From Pseudomonas trivialis (GTDB lineage Bacteria; Pseudomonadota; Gammaproteobacteria; Pseudomonadales; Pseudomonadaceae): 64,000 nucleotides of DNA. Where the stretch lies: the NCBI RefSeq assembly GCF_001439805.1, contig NZ_JYLK01000007.1:186001-250000 (forward strand), read 5' to 3'. The notes under the pieces were generated by a model. It saw only the letters and a list, made by a program, of their open reading frames with translations. It was not told the DNA's origin and ran no database searches. Below, piece by piece: positions 29,137 to 39,320 of this stretch. Numbering within the stretch: position 1 is the stretch's first letter; the number at the start of each line of letters is the position of its first letter. The translations under genes and the position numbers were made by a program.

Positions 29137-29165
29137 TTGAATCACCCCAGGCTGCACCTTATATA
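29137..29165 (+). promoter_or_regulatory. Sigma70-like promoter of htpX
   Basis: TTGAAT (29137-29142), a 17-base spacer and TATATA (29160-29165) lie 45 bases before the htpX ATG. A TTTGAAA and CCCC pair at 29119-29149 loosely resembles a heat-shock promoter, but with too long a spacer. Confidence 0.55.
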
Positions 29166-29210
29166 CCCCGCAGTAAGCGACATATTAAGCATGAGGAGAA
29201 CTCTACAACC

Positions 29211-30098
29211 ATGATGCGCATTCTGCTGTTCCTGGCCACTAACCTGGCGGTCGTGCTGATTGCCAGCATCACCCTGAGCCTGTTTGGCTTCAACGGGTTC
29301 ATGGCGGCCAACGGGGTTGACCTGAACCTCAATCAGCTACTGGTCTTCTGTGCGGTCTTTGGTTTCGCCGGCTCGCTGTTTTCGCTGTTCATCTCCAAGT
29401 GGATGGCGAAAATGAGCACCAGCACCCAGGTCATCACCCAGCCCCGTACCCGGCACGAGCAATGGTTGCTGCAGACCGTCGAGCAATTGTCCCGCGAGGC
29501 CGGTATCAAGATGCCAGAAGTCGGGATTTTCCCGGCCTATGAAGCGAACGCCTTCGCCACCGGCTGGAACAAGAACGACGCGCTCGTTGCGGTCAGCCAG
29601 GGCATGCTGGAGCGATTTTCCTACGATGAAGTGAAAGCGGTCCTGGCCCACGAGATCGGCCATGTGGCCAATGGCGACATGGTTACCCTGGCGCTGGTAC
29701 AGGGCGTGGTGAACACCTTCGTGATGTTCTTCGCGCGGATCATCGGCAACTTTGTCGACAAGGTGATCTTCAAGAACGAAGAGGGTCGCGGCATCGCCTA
29801 CTTCGTGGCGACTATCTTTGCGGAACTGGTACTGGGCTTTCTGGCCAGCGCGATCACCATGTGGTTCTCGCGCAAACGCGAATTCCGCGCAGACGAAGCC
29901 GGTGCGCGTCTGGCCGGTACCGGTGCGATGATTGCAGCCTTGCAGCACCTGCGCTCCGAACAGGGCCTGCCAGTGCACATGCCCGACAGCCTGACCGCCT
30001 TCGGCATCAACGGTGGCATCAAACAAGGCATGGCGCGCTTGTTCATGAGCCATCCGCCGCTGGAAGAGCGAATCGACGCACTGCGCCGTCGGGGCTGA
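29211..30098 (+). CDS. htpX: Membrane zinc metalloprotease HtpX
   Basis: HtpX is an inner-membrane M48 protease that degrades damaged membrane proteins, working beside FtsH. The 295-residue protein has two N-terminal helices, the zinc motif HEIGH near residues 147-151, two further helices and the third zinc ligand in [22 protein letters not shown] lies upstream (29192-29197). The gene is probably stress-induced, as in relatives. Confidence 0.96.
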   Translation: MMRILLFLATNLAVVLIASITLSLFGFNGFMAANGVDLNLNQLLVFCAVFGFAGSLFSLFISKWMAKMSTSTQVITQPRTRHEQWLLQTVEQLSREAGIKMPEVGIFPAYEANAFATGWNKNDALVAVSQGMLERFSYDEVKAVLAHEIGHVANGDMVTLALVQGVVNTFVMFFARIIGNFVDKVIFKNEEGRGIAYFVATIFAELVLGFLASAITMWFSRKREFRADEAGARLAGTGAMIAALQHLRSEQGLPVHMPDSLTAFGINGGIKQGMARLFMSHPPLEERIDALRRRG

Positions 30099-30117
30099 CG
30101 GTCAGGCAGTGACACTG

Positions 30118-30145
30118 AAAGGGGCGACTTGATCGCTCCTTTTTT
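30118..30145 (+). terminator. Rho-independent terminator of htpX
   Basis: GGGGCGA (30121-30127), a 5-base loop and TCGCTCC (30133-30139) with one G-T pair, followed by six T. Confidence 0.75.
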
Positions 30146-30157
30146 GTGGGTGCCTGA

Positions 30158-30262
30158 ATCGCCATCGCGGGCAAGCCCGGCTCCCACATTTGATCTTTGT
30201 CGCTTTGAGCATTGCGTTCGCTTAACTGACTGGCATCAGGGCTCGCCCGCGATAGCGGTGGC
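30158..30262. repeat. REPIN-like inverted REP pair
   Basis: gccatcgcgggcaagcccgg (30161-30180) is matched in inverted orientation by gggctcgcccgcgatagcgg (30239-30258), with imperfect arms. It lies between the convergent htpX and tpm genes. The arm type differs from the REPINs at 10.4 and 37.1 kb. Confidence 0.7.
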
Positions 30263-30275
30263 AACAGCGCAGACC

Positions 30276-30932
30276 TCAGCGCCGGTCCAGCCGATAGGCG
30301 CGCTCCTCCAGTCGCGTGACGCCGTCCTGCACGAACTTCCAGCTCTCGCCCAGGATGTCCTGCTCTTGCAGCACGTCCACGCTCCAGCCCTCACACAACA
30401 ACATGCGCACTTCGTCATCATTCACCGCGAAGGGCGGCCCGGCCTTTTGCACCTGGTCGTAGTCGAGCGTGATCAGCAAGCCTTTTGTGCCAGCCCCCAG
30501 CAGCGCCGTGAGATGCCCGGCATACTGCGCGCGCATCAACGGCGGCAAGGCGATCAATGCCGCGCGGTCATACAGCGCACTGCAATCACCCACCGCCTGC
30601 GCATCCAGGGCGAAAAAATCACCGCACCACACCTCAATCAGTCCCGTCTGATAAACCTTGAACGAGCCCTTCTCAACGATCTGCGGCGTCAGGCCCTGCT
30701 CACTGAAGAACGCCTGCACCGCCTGCTCCGACAGCTCCACGCCCATCACGCGATACCCCTGCGCGGCCAGCCAGATCAAATCCAGGCTTTTACCGCATAA
30801 CGGCACCAGCACTTTTGCAGCCTCGGCCACGCCCAGCGTCGGCCAGTGGCGCTGCAGGTACGGGTTGACCTCGGGCAGGTGAAAGCCGATCTGATTGCGC
30901 GCCCAACGCGCTTGCCAAAATTCAGGCTGCAT
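30276..30932 (-). CDS. tpm: Thiopurine S-methyltransferase (TPMT/Tmp)
   Basis: This 218-residue SAM-dependent methyltransferase starts with the bacterial TPMT signature [20 protein letters not shown]. It has the SAM motif [15 protein letters not shown] and [14 protein letters not shown]. Bacterial homologues methylate tellurite, selenite and thiopurines. The gene is minus strand, convergent with htpX. Confidence 0.93.
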   Translation of the reverse strand: MQPEFWQARWARNQIGFHLPEVNPYLQRHWPTLGVAEAAKVLVPLCGKSLDLIWLAAQGYRVMGVELSEQAVQAFFSEQGLTPQIVEKGSFKVYQTGLIEVWCGDFFALDAQAVGDCSALYDRAALIALPPLMRAQYAGHLTALLGAGTKGLLITLDYDQVQKAGPPFAVNDDEVRMLLCEGWSVDVLQEQDILGESWKFVQDGVTRLEERAYRLDRR

Positions 30933-31036
30933 AAATCCCCCCGGGAAATTCGATCAAAAGGCGCTAAAACTTATATTGGATTTAGATCAATGATCTGACT
31001 AAAGATGGCAGCATCTTAACCCTCAGGACCCTACGC

Positions 31037-31804
31037 ATGTTGCCCAGCCTGTTTATCTCCCACGGTTCGCCCATGCTCGCCCTGCAACCGGGCGCCAGCG
31101 GCCCTGCCCTGCAACGACTGGCGGCAGAGCTGCCCAAGCCCGAGGCGATTGTGGTGGTCTCGGCGCATTGGGAAAGCGCCGGGCTGCTGGTCAGCGGCAG
31201 CCCCGCCCCGCAAACGTGGCACGACTTTGGCGGCTTTCCCCGCGAATTGTTCGCGGTGCAGTACCCGGCGCCGGGCGATCCACAGTTGGCGAACGCTATT
31301 GTCCAGTTGCTTCACGCAGACGGCCTGGAGGCGCAGATCGACGAGCGTCGCCCATTCGACCACGGCACTTGGGTGCCGCTGTCGCTGATGTACCCGGCGG
31401 CGGATATCCCGGTGGTGCAAGTCTCGCTGCCCAGCCGCATGGGCCCGGCCCTGCAGACCCGCGTCGGGCGCGCGCTGGCCAGCCTGCGCGAGCAAGATGT
31501 GCTGTTGATCGGCTCCGGCAGCATCACCCATAACCTGGGTGAACTGGACTGGCGCGCCGGGCCGGACAGCATCGAGCCGTGGGCCAGGGAATTTCGTGAC
31601 TGGATGGTGGACACCCTCGCCGCCGATGACGAGGCAACACTGCATGACTATCGCCGCCTGGCGCCGCATGCGCTACGCAGCCATCCCAGCGATGAACATT
31701 TGCTGCCGCTGTATTTCGCGCGCGGCGCGGGTGGCCCTTTCAGCATCGAGCACCAGGGCTTCACCCTGGGCGCGCTTGGAATGGACATCTACCGCTTCGG
31801 TTGA
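31037..31804 (+). CDS. DODA-type extradiol aromatic-ring-opening dioxygenase
   Basis: The 255-residue class III extradiol dioxygenase resembles YgiD/4,5-DOPA dioxygenase. SHGSPM near the N-terminus supplies the first metal His; WESAG and FDHGTWVPL supply further metal and catalytic histidines; GSGSITHNL lies in the second half. The physiological substrate is not known. It is a single gene followed by a REP and a terminator. Confidence 0.9.
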   Translation: MLPSLFISHGSPMLALQPGASGPALQRLAAELPKPEAIVVVSAHWESAGLLVSGSPAPQTWHDFGGFPRELFAVQYPAPGDPQLANAIVQLLHADGLEAQIDERRPFDHGTWVPLSLMYPAADIPVVQVSLPSRMGPALQTRVGRALASLREQDVLLIGSGSITHNLGELDWRAGPDSIEPWAREFRDWMVDTLAADDEATLHDYRRLAPHALRSHPSDEHLLPLYFARGAGGPFSIEHQGFTLGALGMDIYRFG

Positions 31805-31840
31805 CGCCGGGCTTGCTCAGCCATGCAGGTATTGGCTGTT

Positions 31841-31872
31841 GCACCGCCATCGGGAGCACGCCCCTCCCACAG
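31841..31872. repeat. Single REP element
   Basis: gcaccgccatcgggagcacg plus cccctcccacag matches the REP core found at the end of phnN (216-251). Only one arm is present. Confidence 0.65.
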
Positions 31873-31904
31873 TTGATTGGGGACTTATCCAAAAAATATC
31901 AGGC

Positions 31905-31937
31905 AAAAAAAATCCCCGAACCAGTCGGGGATTTTTT
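31905..31937 (-). terminator. Bidirectional rho-independent terminator
   Basis: A-tract + TCCCCGA - accag - TCGGGGA + T-tract, symmetrical on both strands, between the convergent dioxygenase and deaD genes. Confidence 0.85.
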
Positions 31938-31966
31938 ATGGGCGATCAATCAGCCGTAGCGGCAGA

Positions 31967-33640
31967 TCAATCTTCGCGGTAGCGACGCAGCTTCAACTGC
32001 TTACCGGCAACGCGTGTGTCTTTCAACTTGGTCAGCAGTTTTTCCAGACCGTCTTCCGGCAGCTCTACCAGAGAGAAGCTGTCACGCACCTGGATGCGAC
32101 CGATGGCTTCACGTGCCAGGCCACCCTCGTTGAGGATAGCGCCCAGCAGGTTCTTGGCAGCGATACCGTCACGCGCGCCCAGCGCGGTACGGCAACGAGC
32201 GCGGCCTTCAGCCAATGGAACCGGAGCACGACGCTCACGATCACCACGGTCCGGACGGTCGCCGGTACGCTCTGGACGATCACCGCGCGGGGCGTTGTTC
32301 GGCACCAGTGGGCGTTCTTTCTCGATGGCTGCCAGGGTCAGAGCCTGACCGTTGGTGGCTTTGCGCAGCAGGGCTGCAGCCAGGGCACGCGGGGTGCAAC
32401 CGATATCGGCGGTCAGGCGGTCGAGCAGGTCGCCGTGGGTCGATTCAGCGTCAGCCACCAGCGGCGACAGGCTGTTGGTCAGCTTCTTGATGCGCGCATC
32501 GAGAACAGCCTGGGCATCCGGCAGGCGGACTTCGGCAACTTTCTGACCGGTTACACGCTCGATCACCTGCAGCATGCGGCGCTCACGCGGAGTCACCAAC
32601 AACAGTGCACGGCCTTCGCGACCGGCACGGCCGGTACGGCCGATACGGTGAACGTAGGACTCGGGATCGTACGGCATGTCAACGTTGAACACGTGGGTGA
32701 TACGTGGAACGTCGAGGCCACGAGCGGCGACGTCGGTTGCCACAACGATGTCCAGGCGGCCATCCTTGAGGGAATCGATCACGCGCTCACGCTGGTTCTG
32801 GGCAATGTCACCGTTCAGCGCAGCGGCCTTGTAGCCTTTGGCTTCCAGGGCACTGGCCAGGTCCAGGGTCGCTTGCTTGGTGCGCACGAACATGATCAGG
32901 GCATCGAAGTCTTCGACTTCCAGCAGGCTCAATACAGCCGAGGTCTTCTGGTCAGCGTGAACCAACAGGTGAGCCTGTTCGATCGCGGTAACGGTCTGGG
33001 TCTTGGTCTGGATTTTCACGTGTTGCGGATCGCGCAGGTGGCGTTCGGCAATGGCACGGATCGACTGCGGCAGGGTGGCCGAGAACAGTACGGTCTGACG
33101 GGTCGGAGGCAGTGCCTTGAAGATGACTTCCAGGTCATCCATAAAGCCCAGCTTCAACATTTCGTCAGCTTCGTCCAGCACCAGGTGGTTCACGGTGGAC
33201 AGGACTTTCTCGTCGCGACGCAAGTGGTCGCAGAGACGGCCCGGGGTGGCGACAACGATCTGTGCGCCGTTACGGATGGCTTTCAGTTGTGGGCCCATGG
33301 GCGCGCCGCCGTAAACGGCCACAACGGTAACGCCTGGCATTTGCTTGGCGTAGGTTTCGAAAGCGGTTGCTACTTGCAGCGCCAACTCACGGGTTGGCGC
33401 CAGGATCAGGGCTTGCGGTTCGCGCTTGGCAGGATCGATGCAGTGCAGGATAGGCAGGGCGAACGCGGCGGTTTTACCGGTACCGGTTTGCGCCTGGCCA
33501 ATCATGTCCTGGCCGGCCATGATGATCGGGATCGATTGCTGCTGAATAGCCGAAGGTTCTTCGTAGCCGGTCGCGATGACGGCAGCAAGAATGTTCGGGT
33601 TAAGATTAAAAGCGGCGAAGCCGCCGGTTTCCTGGGTCAT
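31967..33640 (-). CDS. deaD: ATP-dependent DEAD-box RNA helicase DeaD/CsdA
   Basis: DeaD unwinds structured RNA and helps large-subunit ribosome assembly, especially in the cold. ATG 33640 (MTQETGGFAAFNLNPNI) gives 557 residues. Motifs in order: Q-motif region, AQTGTGKT, PTRELA, DEAD (LVLDEADEML), SAT, then the second RecA domain with HRIGRTGRAGR. A basic linker precedes a C-terminal DbpA-type RNA-binding domain (about 475-557). A leader of at least 200 bases precedes the start. Confidence 0.93.
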   Translation of the reverse strand: MTQETGGFAAFNLNPNILAAVIATGYEEPSAIQQQSIPIIMAGQDMIGQAQTGTGKTAAFALPILHCIDPAKREPQALILAPTRELALQVATAFETYAKQMPGVTVVAVYGGAPMGPQLKAIRNGAQIVVATPGRLCDHLRRDEKVLSTVNHLVLDEADEMLKLGFMDDLEVIFKALPPTRQTVLFSATLPQSIRAIAERHLRDPQHVKIQTKTQTVTAIEQAHLLVHADQKTSAVLSLLEVEDFDALIMFVRTKQATLDLASALEAKGYKAAALNGDIAQNQRERVIDSLKDGRLDIVVATDVAARGLDVPRITHVFNVDMPYDPESYVHRIGRTGRAGREGRALLLVTPRERRMLQVIERVTGQKVAEVRLPDAQAVLDARIKKLTNSLSPLVADAESTHGDLLDRLTADIGCTPRALAAALLRKATNGQALTLAAIEKERPLVPNNAPRGDRPERTGDRPDRGDRERRAPVPLAEGRARCRTALGARDGIAAKNLLGAILNEGGLAREAIGRIQVRDSFSLVELPEDGLEKLLTKLKDTRVAGKQLKLRRYRED

Positions 33641-33866
33641 GGGTCTGCCTCTAAGTGCATCCGCAAAGACCCATGCTCCAAAGCTGCGCATGCCGTGTTG
33701 AGACTCAAGAGTCGCCCTGGCTGCTTTGTCGGCGGGGATTTGCGAAAACGAATGAATGAAAAAGATTCGTCAAGGAAGAGTCCGCTGTGCGGACGTGCAG
33801 CCGAAGCTGGCTTCGGGGAATTGCGCTACCTGAACGCGGCCCGGTTAAAGGCCGGCGCGCACTATA
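33641..33866 (-). promoter_or_regulatory. Long 5' leader and possible promoter of deaD
   Basis: On the minus strand a -10-like TATAGT (plus 33861-33866) would place the deaD transcript start about 210 bases before the ATG. Cold-shock helicase mRNAs are known for long leaders. No clear -35 is seen. The rest of the 33641-34063 gap holds no gene I can support; a TCGGACC/GGTCCGA hairpin at 34016-34032 lies just before the crotonase gene. Confidence 0.35.
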
Positions 33867-34063
33867 CCGGAAATACCTGAAAAAGGGAGCTTTTTTTCGC
33901 GCAACGCACTGATATACCGCGCTGCGTCACAGAGTGTGCAGATACCCGCAGCAGGGTCTGTTTTGCAAACGCCCGGCCCTGCTGGGTATAACACTTAAAC
34001 GATTCACCCATTGGATCGGACCTTCGGTCCGAAACCTTAACTCCGCGCCCGAGGGCACACCCG

Positions 34064-34855
34064 ATGAATCAAGCCAGCAGTAGCCGCGTCAGCCGTGAAC
34101 TCCGGGGTCATGTCCTGCTGCTGGGCCTGGACCGGGTGGCCAAGCGCAACGCCTTCGACCTCGATTTGCTCAATGACCTGAGCCTGGCGTATGGCGAATT
34201 TGATCGAAACGCCGACGCGCGGGTGGCCGTGGTATTCGCCCATGGCGACCATTTTACCGCCGGGCTGGACCTGGCCAATGTCAGCGGCGTGATGGCCGGC
34301 GGCTGGCAACCGCCGCCGGGAGGCTGCGACCCGTGGGGCGTGTTCGCCGGGCCACGCGTCACCAAGCCGGTGATTATCGCGGCCCAGGGTTATTGCCTGA
34401 CCCTCGGCATCGAGCTGATGCTGGCGGCGGACATCAACCTTTGCGCCAGCAATACCCGCTTTGCGCAAATGGAAGTGCAGCGCGGAATCTTTCCCTTCGG
34501 TGGCGCGACGTTGCGTTTTCACCAGCTCGCCGGCTGGGGCAATGCCATGCGCTGGCTGCTCACCGGCGACGAGTTCGATGCCCATGAAGCCCTGCGCCTG
34601 GGGCTGGTGCAGGAGGTGATGGCCAGCGAAGACCTGCTGCCGCGCGCCATCGAACTGGCCAGCCGCATCGCCCGCCAGGCGCCGCTTGGGGTTCAAGCCA
34701 CGTTGACCTCCGCGCGCCTGGCCCGCCTGGAAGGCGAAACCGTGGCCGCCGCCGCACTGCCTGCTGTAGTGGATCAATTGCTTAACAGCGAGGATGCCAA
34801 GGAAGGCGTGCGGGCGATGATCGAGAAGCGGCCGGGGGTCTTCAAGGGGATTTGA
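34064..34855 (+). CDS. Crotonase/enoyl-CoA hydratase family protein
   Basis: The 263-residue crotonase-fold protein has an oxyanion-hole segment GDHFTAGLDLANV near residue 65 and a glutamate in MEVQRGIFPFGGA near residue 140. The substrate CoA ester cannot be told. The gene stands alone, convergent with the spermidine-synthase-like gene 18 bases away. Confidence 0.9.
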   Translation: MNQASSSRVSRELRGHVLLLGLDRVAKRNAFDLDLLNDLSLAYGEFDRNADARVAVVFAHGDHFTAGLDLANVSGVMAGGWQPPPGGCDPWGVFAGPRVTKPVIIAAQGYCLTLGIELMLAADINLCASNTRFAQMEVQRGIFPFGGATLRFHQLAGWGNAMRWLLTGDEFDAHEALRLGLVQEVMASEDLLPRAIELASRIARQAPLGVQATLTSARLARLEGETVAAAALPAVVDQLLNSEDAKEGVRAMIEKRPGVFKGI

Positions 34856-34873
34856 TGAGGCTCTGATAGTCAC

Positions 34874-35629
34874 CTAAGTCGCAGGCCGAATGACCTTGAT
34901 CACTGGCTGCAACGAATACCCCAATCGCGGCGCCAGGGCCTCGGCACGCGCCGAGAGCGCCTCCAGCTCCAGTTCCTGATCCAGCTCCGAAGGCACCAGC
35001 AGGATCACATTGCCCTCCTTCACCGGCAGCTCCCAGTAATGCCGGTGATACAACCCTCGCAACAGCGCCGCCCCCAACGGCTTGCCATCGTCGGTGGCCC
35101 ATTGGTTGATCACCAGCCAGCCGCCCGGGTTGAGTTTTTTCTGGCAGTTTTCCAGAAATGTCCACGCCAGATGCCCGACGCCGGGACCGACATCCGTGTA
35201 GAGGTCGACGAAAATCAGGTCAGCCGGCTCAGCGCTGTCCAGCAATTGCAAGGCATCGCCGATGCGGATGTACAGGCGTGGATCATCGTCCAGCCCCAGG
35301 TATTCGATGGCCAGGCGCGGCACATCGGGCCGCAGTTCGATGGCTTCCACGTCTTCCAGCGGCAGGAACTTGAGGCATGCCTGGGTCAGGGTGCCGGCGC
35401 CCAGGCCAAGAAACAGCGCGCTGTCCGGCTGCTCATGGCACAACGCACCCACCAGCATGGCGCGGGTGTAGTCGTACTCCAGCCAGCTCGGGTCGGCGGT
35501 GAACACGCAGCTTTGCTCGATGGCATCGCCAAATTCGAGAAAACGGTAATCGGCCACTTCCAGCACACGGATCATGCCGAAGTCATCATGGACCTCGGCC
35601 AGCAGGCGCTCGACACGCTCCTCGGTCAT
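34874..35629 (-). CDS. Spermidine synthase-like methyltransferase-fold protein
   Basis: The 251-residue protein has the SpeE-type Rossmann core: ALFLGLGAGTLTQ, VEAIELRPDV, and DLIFVDLYTDVGPG where true spermidine synthases have the GGGDG and DSTDP motifs. It lacks the full polyamine-binding signature, so it may use another substrate. ATG 35629 is preferred over a longer frame from 35734 that would run through the promoter region shared with the DAHP synthase gene. Confidence 0.8.
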   Translation of the reverse strand: MTEERVERLLAEVHDDFGMIRVLEVADYRFLEFGDAIEQSCVFTADPSWLEYDYTRAMLVGALCHEQPDSALFLGLGAGTLTQACLKFLPLEDVEAIELRPDVPRLAIEYLGLDDDPRLYIRIGDALQLLDSAEPADLIFVDLYTDVGPGVGHLAWTFLENCQKKLNPGGWLVINQWATDDGKPLGAALLRGLYHRHYWELPVKEGNVILLVPSELDQELELEALSARAEALAPRLGYSLQPVIKVIRPAT

Positions 35630-35753
35630 CACTACTCCTAAAAGGTTTACCGCACGACAAAGGCGCGATTGTCGGCCAACCGGCGGCAACAGGTCACGCA
35701 CTAATTGCTGATAACATTGGCGCCCGACCGTCAATCACCCAATCGAGTTCACG

Positions 35754-37100
35754 ATGAGCCAACCCTGGAGCCCCGACAGCTGGCGCGCCCTGCCGATCCA
35801 GCAACAACCCCGGTACCCGGACGCTGCACACTTGCTGCAAGTGGAGCAGAACCTGGCCAGCTACCCCCCGCTGGTGTTTGCCGGGGAAGCCCGCGAGTTG
35901 CGCCGTCAGTTTGCCGAAGTCACCGAGGGCCGCGCGTTTCTGCTGCAAGGCGGCGACTGCGCCGAGAGCTTTGCCGAGTTCTCCGCCGCCAAAATCCGCG
36001 ACACCTTCAAAGTGCTCTTGCAGATGGCGATCGTGATGACCTTCGCTGCTGGCTGCCCGGTGGTGAAAGTCGGACGCATGGCCGGCCAGTTCGCCAAGCC
36101 GCGCTCGTCCAACGATGAAACCATCGACGGCATCACCCTGCCCGCCTACCGCGGCGATATCGTCAACGGCATCGGCTTCGACGAAAAAAGCCGCGTGCCC
36201 GACCCGGACCGCCTGCTGCAGTCCTATCACCAGTCCACCGCCACCCTCAACCTGCTGCGCGCGTTTGCTCAGGGCGGTTTCGCCGACCTGCACCAGGTGC
36301 ACAAGTGGAACCTGGACTTCATCGCCAACTCCGCCCTGGCTGAAAAATACAGCCAGTTGGCCGACCGCATCGACGAAACCCTGGCCTTCATGCGCGCCTG
36401 TGGCATGGACAGCTCGCCGCAACTGCGCGAGACCAGTTTCTTCACCGCCCACGAAGCGCTGCTGCTCAACTACGAGCAAGCCTTTGTGCGCCGCGACAGC
36501 CTGACCAACGATTACTACGACTGCTCGGCCCACATGTTGTGGATCGGCGACCGTACCCGTCAGCTCGACGGCGCCCACGTCGAGTTCCTGCGCGGGGTGA
36601 ACAATCCGATTGGCGTCAAGGTCGGCCCGAGCATGAACCCTGACGACCTGATCCGACTGATCGACATTCTCAACCCGGACAACGATCCCGGCCGCCTCAA
36701 CCTGATCGCGCGCATGGGCGCAGGCAAGGTCGGCGACCACCTGCCCCACCTGATCCGCGCCGTGCAACGTGAAGGCAAGCAGGTGCTGTGGAGTTCGGAC
36801 CCGATGCATGGCAACACCATCAAGGCCAGCAGCGGTTACAAGACCCGCGACTTTGCGCAGATCCTTGGCGAAGTGAAGGAATTCTTCCAGGTGCACCAGG
36901 CCGAAGGCAGCTATGCCGGCGGGATTCATATCGAAATGACCGGGCAGAACGTCACCGAATGCATCGGCGGCGCGCGGCCGATCACCGAAGACGGTTTGTC
37001 GGACCGCTATCACACTCATTGCGACCCACGGATGAATGCCGATCAGTCGCTTGAGCTGGCGTTCCTGATTGCCGAGACGTTAAAGCAGGTCAAGCGCTAA
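35754..37100 (+). CDS. 3-deoxy-7-phosphoheptulonate (DAHP) synthase, class II
   Basis: This enzyme condenses phosphoenolpyruvate and erythrose 4-phosphate, the first step of aromatic amino acid synthesis. The 448-residue protein has the plant-like class II layout: [19 protein letters not shown] at the start, [23 protein letters not shown], then [18 protein letters not shown] and [12 protein letters not shown] near the end. A class I enzyme is encoded at 46167. Class II forms sometimes feed phenazine or other secondary pathways, but no such genes are nearby. Confidence 0.95.
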   Translation: MSQPWSPDSWRALPIQQQPRYPDAAHLLQVEQNLASYPPLVFAGEARELRRQFAEVTEGRAFLLQGGDCAESFAEFSAAKIRDTFKVLLQMAIVMTFAAGCPVVKVGRMAGQFAKPRSSNDETIDGITLPAYRGDIVNGIGFDEKSRVPDPDRLLQSYHQSTATLNLLRAFAQGGFADLHQVHKWNLDFIANSALAEKYSQLADRIDETLAFMRACGMDSSPQLRETSFFTAHEALLLNYEQAFVRRDSLTNDYYDCSAHMLWIGDRTRQLDGAHVEFLRGVNNPIGVKVGPSMNPDDLIRLIDILNPDNDPGRLNLIARMGAGKVGDHLPHLIRAVQREGKQVLWSSDPMHGNTIKASSGYKTRDFAQILGEVKEFFQVHQAEGSYAGGIHIEMTGQNVTECIGGARPITEDGLSDRYHTHCDPRMNADQSLELAFLIAETLKQVKR

Positions 37101-37134
37101 GGCCGTGGCTGGAAAGGCCCGCTGACGGACTGTC

Positions 37135-37271
37135 TGTGGCGAGCGGGCTTGCCCCGCGTTGGGCGGCGAAGCAGCCCCAGTTTGGCGTATCAAGTTTCTC
37201 CAGGCAGAATCCCGGTGGCTGGTTTTTGGGGCTGCTTCGCAGCCCAACGCGGGGCAAGCCCGCTCGCCACA
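37135..37271. repeat. REPIN: two inverted REP arms, second copy
   Basis: The left arm (37135-37163) and right arm (37243-37271) are exact inverted copies and identical over 29 bp to the arms at 10432-10565, with an 79-bp spacer. Adjacent inner bases (cgaagcagcccc / ggggctgcttcg) extend the pairing. Confidence 0.9.
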
Positions 37272-37304
37272 ATCAAGTGCAATCAGGCCCTCCAGCAGCC
37301 CGAG

Positions 37305-37511
37305 TTACTTTCGCAGCGGGTCGTCCCAAAAATGCCGTTGGCTTTCCTGCTCGACGTCGGCGCGGCTGAGCCCAATGTCCTTGAGCGCGTCGTCGTTCAG
37401 GGTCGCCAGTAAGCGGCGCTCCCGGTATACCGTGTGCCAACGCACGATGCCCTGAAACAGCCCGGCCAAAGGCCGCTTCGCGATCAACACAAAACCTTTT
37501 TGACCTTTCAT
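37305..37511 (-). CDS. DUF1127 small basic protein
   Basis: The 68-residue protein starts at ATG 37511 with a strong AGGAGG RBS. It carries the DUF1127 (YjiS-like) signature RRLLATLNDDALKDIGLSRADVE. Such small arginine-rich proteins are linked to RNA turnover and phosphate or carbon metabolism in other proteobacteria. It is divergent from a LysR regulator that starts only 70 bases away, so that regulator may control it. Confidence 0.85.
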   Translation of the reverse strand: MKGQKGFVLIAKRPLAGLFQGIVRWHTVYRERRLLATLNDDALKDIGLSRADVEQESQRHFWDDPLRK

Positions 37512-37581
37512 CTTCTCGCCCTCCTGTGGGGATGACGAAAGTGTGTGCCTGGCTTTATGATCAATCCAACGAATGTTTCTT

Positions 37582-38463
37582 ATGCGATACATCTCGGAGA
37601 TTGATCAATTGTCCGGCTACCCGAGCATCGACACTGACGTGCTGCGCACCTTCGTCGCCATCGCCGACCAGGGCGGCTTTACCCGCGCCGCCGAACGGGT
37701 GAATCGCACCCAGTCGGCGGTGAGCATGCAGATGAAACGCCTTGAAGAGGATGTGCTGCAACGCAAGCTGTTCGAGCGTGACGGTCGACAGGTGCGCCTG
37801 ACGCCCGAAGGCCAGGTGCTGCTGGGCTATGCGCGGCGCATCCTGAAACTGCACAGCGAGGTGTTCAATACCCTGCGCGAGCCGCATATGGTGGGGCTGG
37901 TGCGCATCGGCACACCGGATGACTACGTGATGCGCTACTTGCCAGGGATTCTCACGCGGTTTTCCAAGGCTTATCCGCTGATCCAGATCGAGATGCACTG
38001 CGAGGCCTCGAACGTGCTGATGCAGCGCCGTGATCTGGCCTTGACGGTGATCAGCCGCCAGCCCGGCGACGATGTCGGTGAACTGCTGCGCACCGAGCGA
38101 ATGGTGTGGGCCGCCGCCGCGTGCTTTTGTGTGGACGAACACGATACCCTGCCCCTGGCGGTGTCCGGCGTTGAGTGCTTCGGCACCCAGTGGAGCCAGG
38201 CCGCGCTGGACAGCGTGGGGCTCGATTACCGGCTGGCGTATCACAGCTCCAATGTGGCGGCGATCCAGGCCGTGGTCAGCGCCGGCCTGGCGGTGATGGT
38301 CAGCCTGGAAAGCCTGGTGACCGAAGACCTGCGCATACTCGGCAGCGAAGACGGTTTTCCGCCGCTGCCGTCGATGAACCTGCGGCTGCTGCGCAACCCG
38401 GCGATGGCCTCGCCCATCACCGAGTGCCTGGCGCAATACATCCTCGAAGGCTTCAGACTTTAA
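37582..38463 (+). CDS. LysR-family transcriptional regulator
   Basis: The 293-residue protein (ATG 37582; ATG 37573 also possible) has an N-terminal winged HTH (LRTFVAIADQGGFTRAAERVNRTQSAVSMQMKRLE is the helix region) and a LysR substrate domain. It shares its upstream region with the DUF1127 gene and overlaps the convergent TauE-like gene by 11 bases. The effector is unknown. Confidence 0.9.
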   Translation: MRYISEIDQLSGYPSIDTDVLRTFVAIADQGGFTRAAERVNRTQSAVSMQMKRLEEDVLQRKLFERDGRQVRLTPEGQVLLGYARRILKLHSEVFNTLREPHMVGLVRIGTPDDYVMRYLPGILTRFSKAYPLIQIEMHCEASNVLMQRRDLALTVISRQPGDDVGELLRTERMVWAAAACFCVDEHDTLPLAVSGVECFGTQWSQAALDSVGLDYRLAYHSSNVAAIQAVVSAGLAVMVSLESLVTEDLRILGSEDGFPPLPSMNLRLLRNPAMASPITECLAQYILEGFRL

Positions 38464-39202
38464 AGGTCAGCATCACCGCACACACCACCAGGAATCCGCA
38501 GAACAGCCCGCGCAATACGCGCTCCGGCAGCGCATGGGCGACTTTCACGCCCCAGCTGATGCTCAGCAGGCCGCCAACGGCCAGGGGCACGCCGATTGCC
38601 CAATCCACTTCGTGGTGCCAGGCGTAAGTCACCAGGGTCACGCCGGTGCTGGGCAATGCCAGGGCCAGTGACAAGCCTTGCGCGACCACCTGGGTGGTGC
38701 CGAACACACTGGTCAATACCGGCGTGGCAACCACCGCGCCACCGACGCCAAACAGCCCGCCCATGGCGCCGGACGCGGCGCCCAGTACGCCCAGCCAGGG
38801 CCAGGAATAACGCATCTGCGCCGTCGGTGGCGCGTTACGTGTGAACATGCGCACCCCGTTGTAGGCCGCCAGCACCACCAGAAACACGATAAAACCGATG
38901 CGCATCGCAGCGGCATCCAGGCCCACTGCCCAGATCGACCCGAGCCAGGCAAAACTGAACCCCATCACCCCAAGCGGCAGGGCGTGGCGCAATTCGATGC
39001 GGTTGCGCTGGTGGTAGCGCCACAGGGCAAGCATCACATTGGGCACCACCATCACCAGCGCGGTGCCTTGGGCAATCTGTTGATCGAGCCCGAACAACAC
39101 GCCCAGCACCGGTATCGCTATCAACCCGCCGCCAATGCCAAACAGGCCGCCCACCGTGCCCAGGGCCGCGCCCAATACCAGGTACATCAGCAAATCCCAC
39201 AC
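38453..39202 (-). CDS. TauE/SafE-family sulfite/organosulfonate exporter
   Basis: The 249-residue membrane protein has about eight hydrophobic helices and two copies of the family's glycine-rich repeat (GTVGGLFGIGGGLIAIPVL near residue 17 and GAMGGLFGVGGAVVATPVL near 144). It is probably an anion permease for a sulfur compound or other organic anion. Tail-to-tail with the LysR gene. Confidence 0.9.
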   Translation of the reverse strand: MWDLLMYLVLGAALGTVGGLFGIGGGLIAIPVLGVLFGLDQQIAQGTALVMVVPNVMLALWRYHQRNRIELRHALPLGVMGFSFAWLGSIWAVGLDAAAMRIGFIVFLVVLAAYNGVRMFTRNAPPTAQMRYSWPWLGVLGAASGAMGGLFGVGGAVVATPVLTSVFGTTQVVAQGLSLALALPSTGVTLVTYAWHHEVDWAIGVPLAVGGLLSISWGVKVAHALPERVLRGLFCGFLVVCAVMLTFKV

Positions 39203-39320
39203 CGCGTATCACTCCACAAATCCCAAGGCGTGCATGCTACGCAGTGCAATCTTGCGTGGCAAAGCAGGTTCGCTTGAAATAACCGACACAGCGGAAAGTG
39301 ATTGCCTGCCAGACGCCCAC

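Noticed and set aside
31877..33880. 667-residue plus-strand open frame
   Set aside because: Antisense to deaD, whose helicase motifs are unmistakable; the plus frame has low-complexity composition.
35694..37019. 441-residue minus-strand open frame
   Set aside because: Antisense to the class II DAHP synthase.
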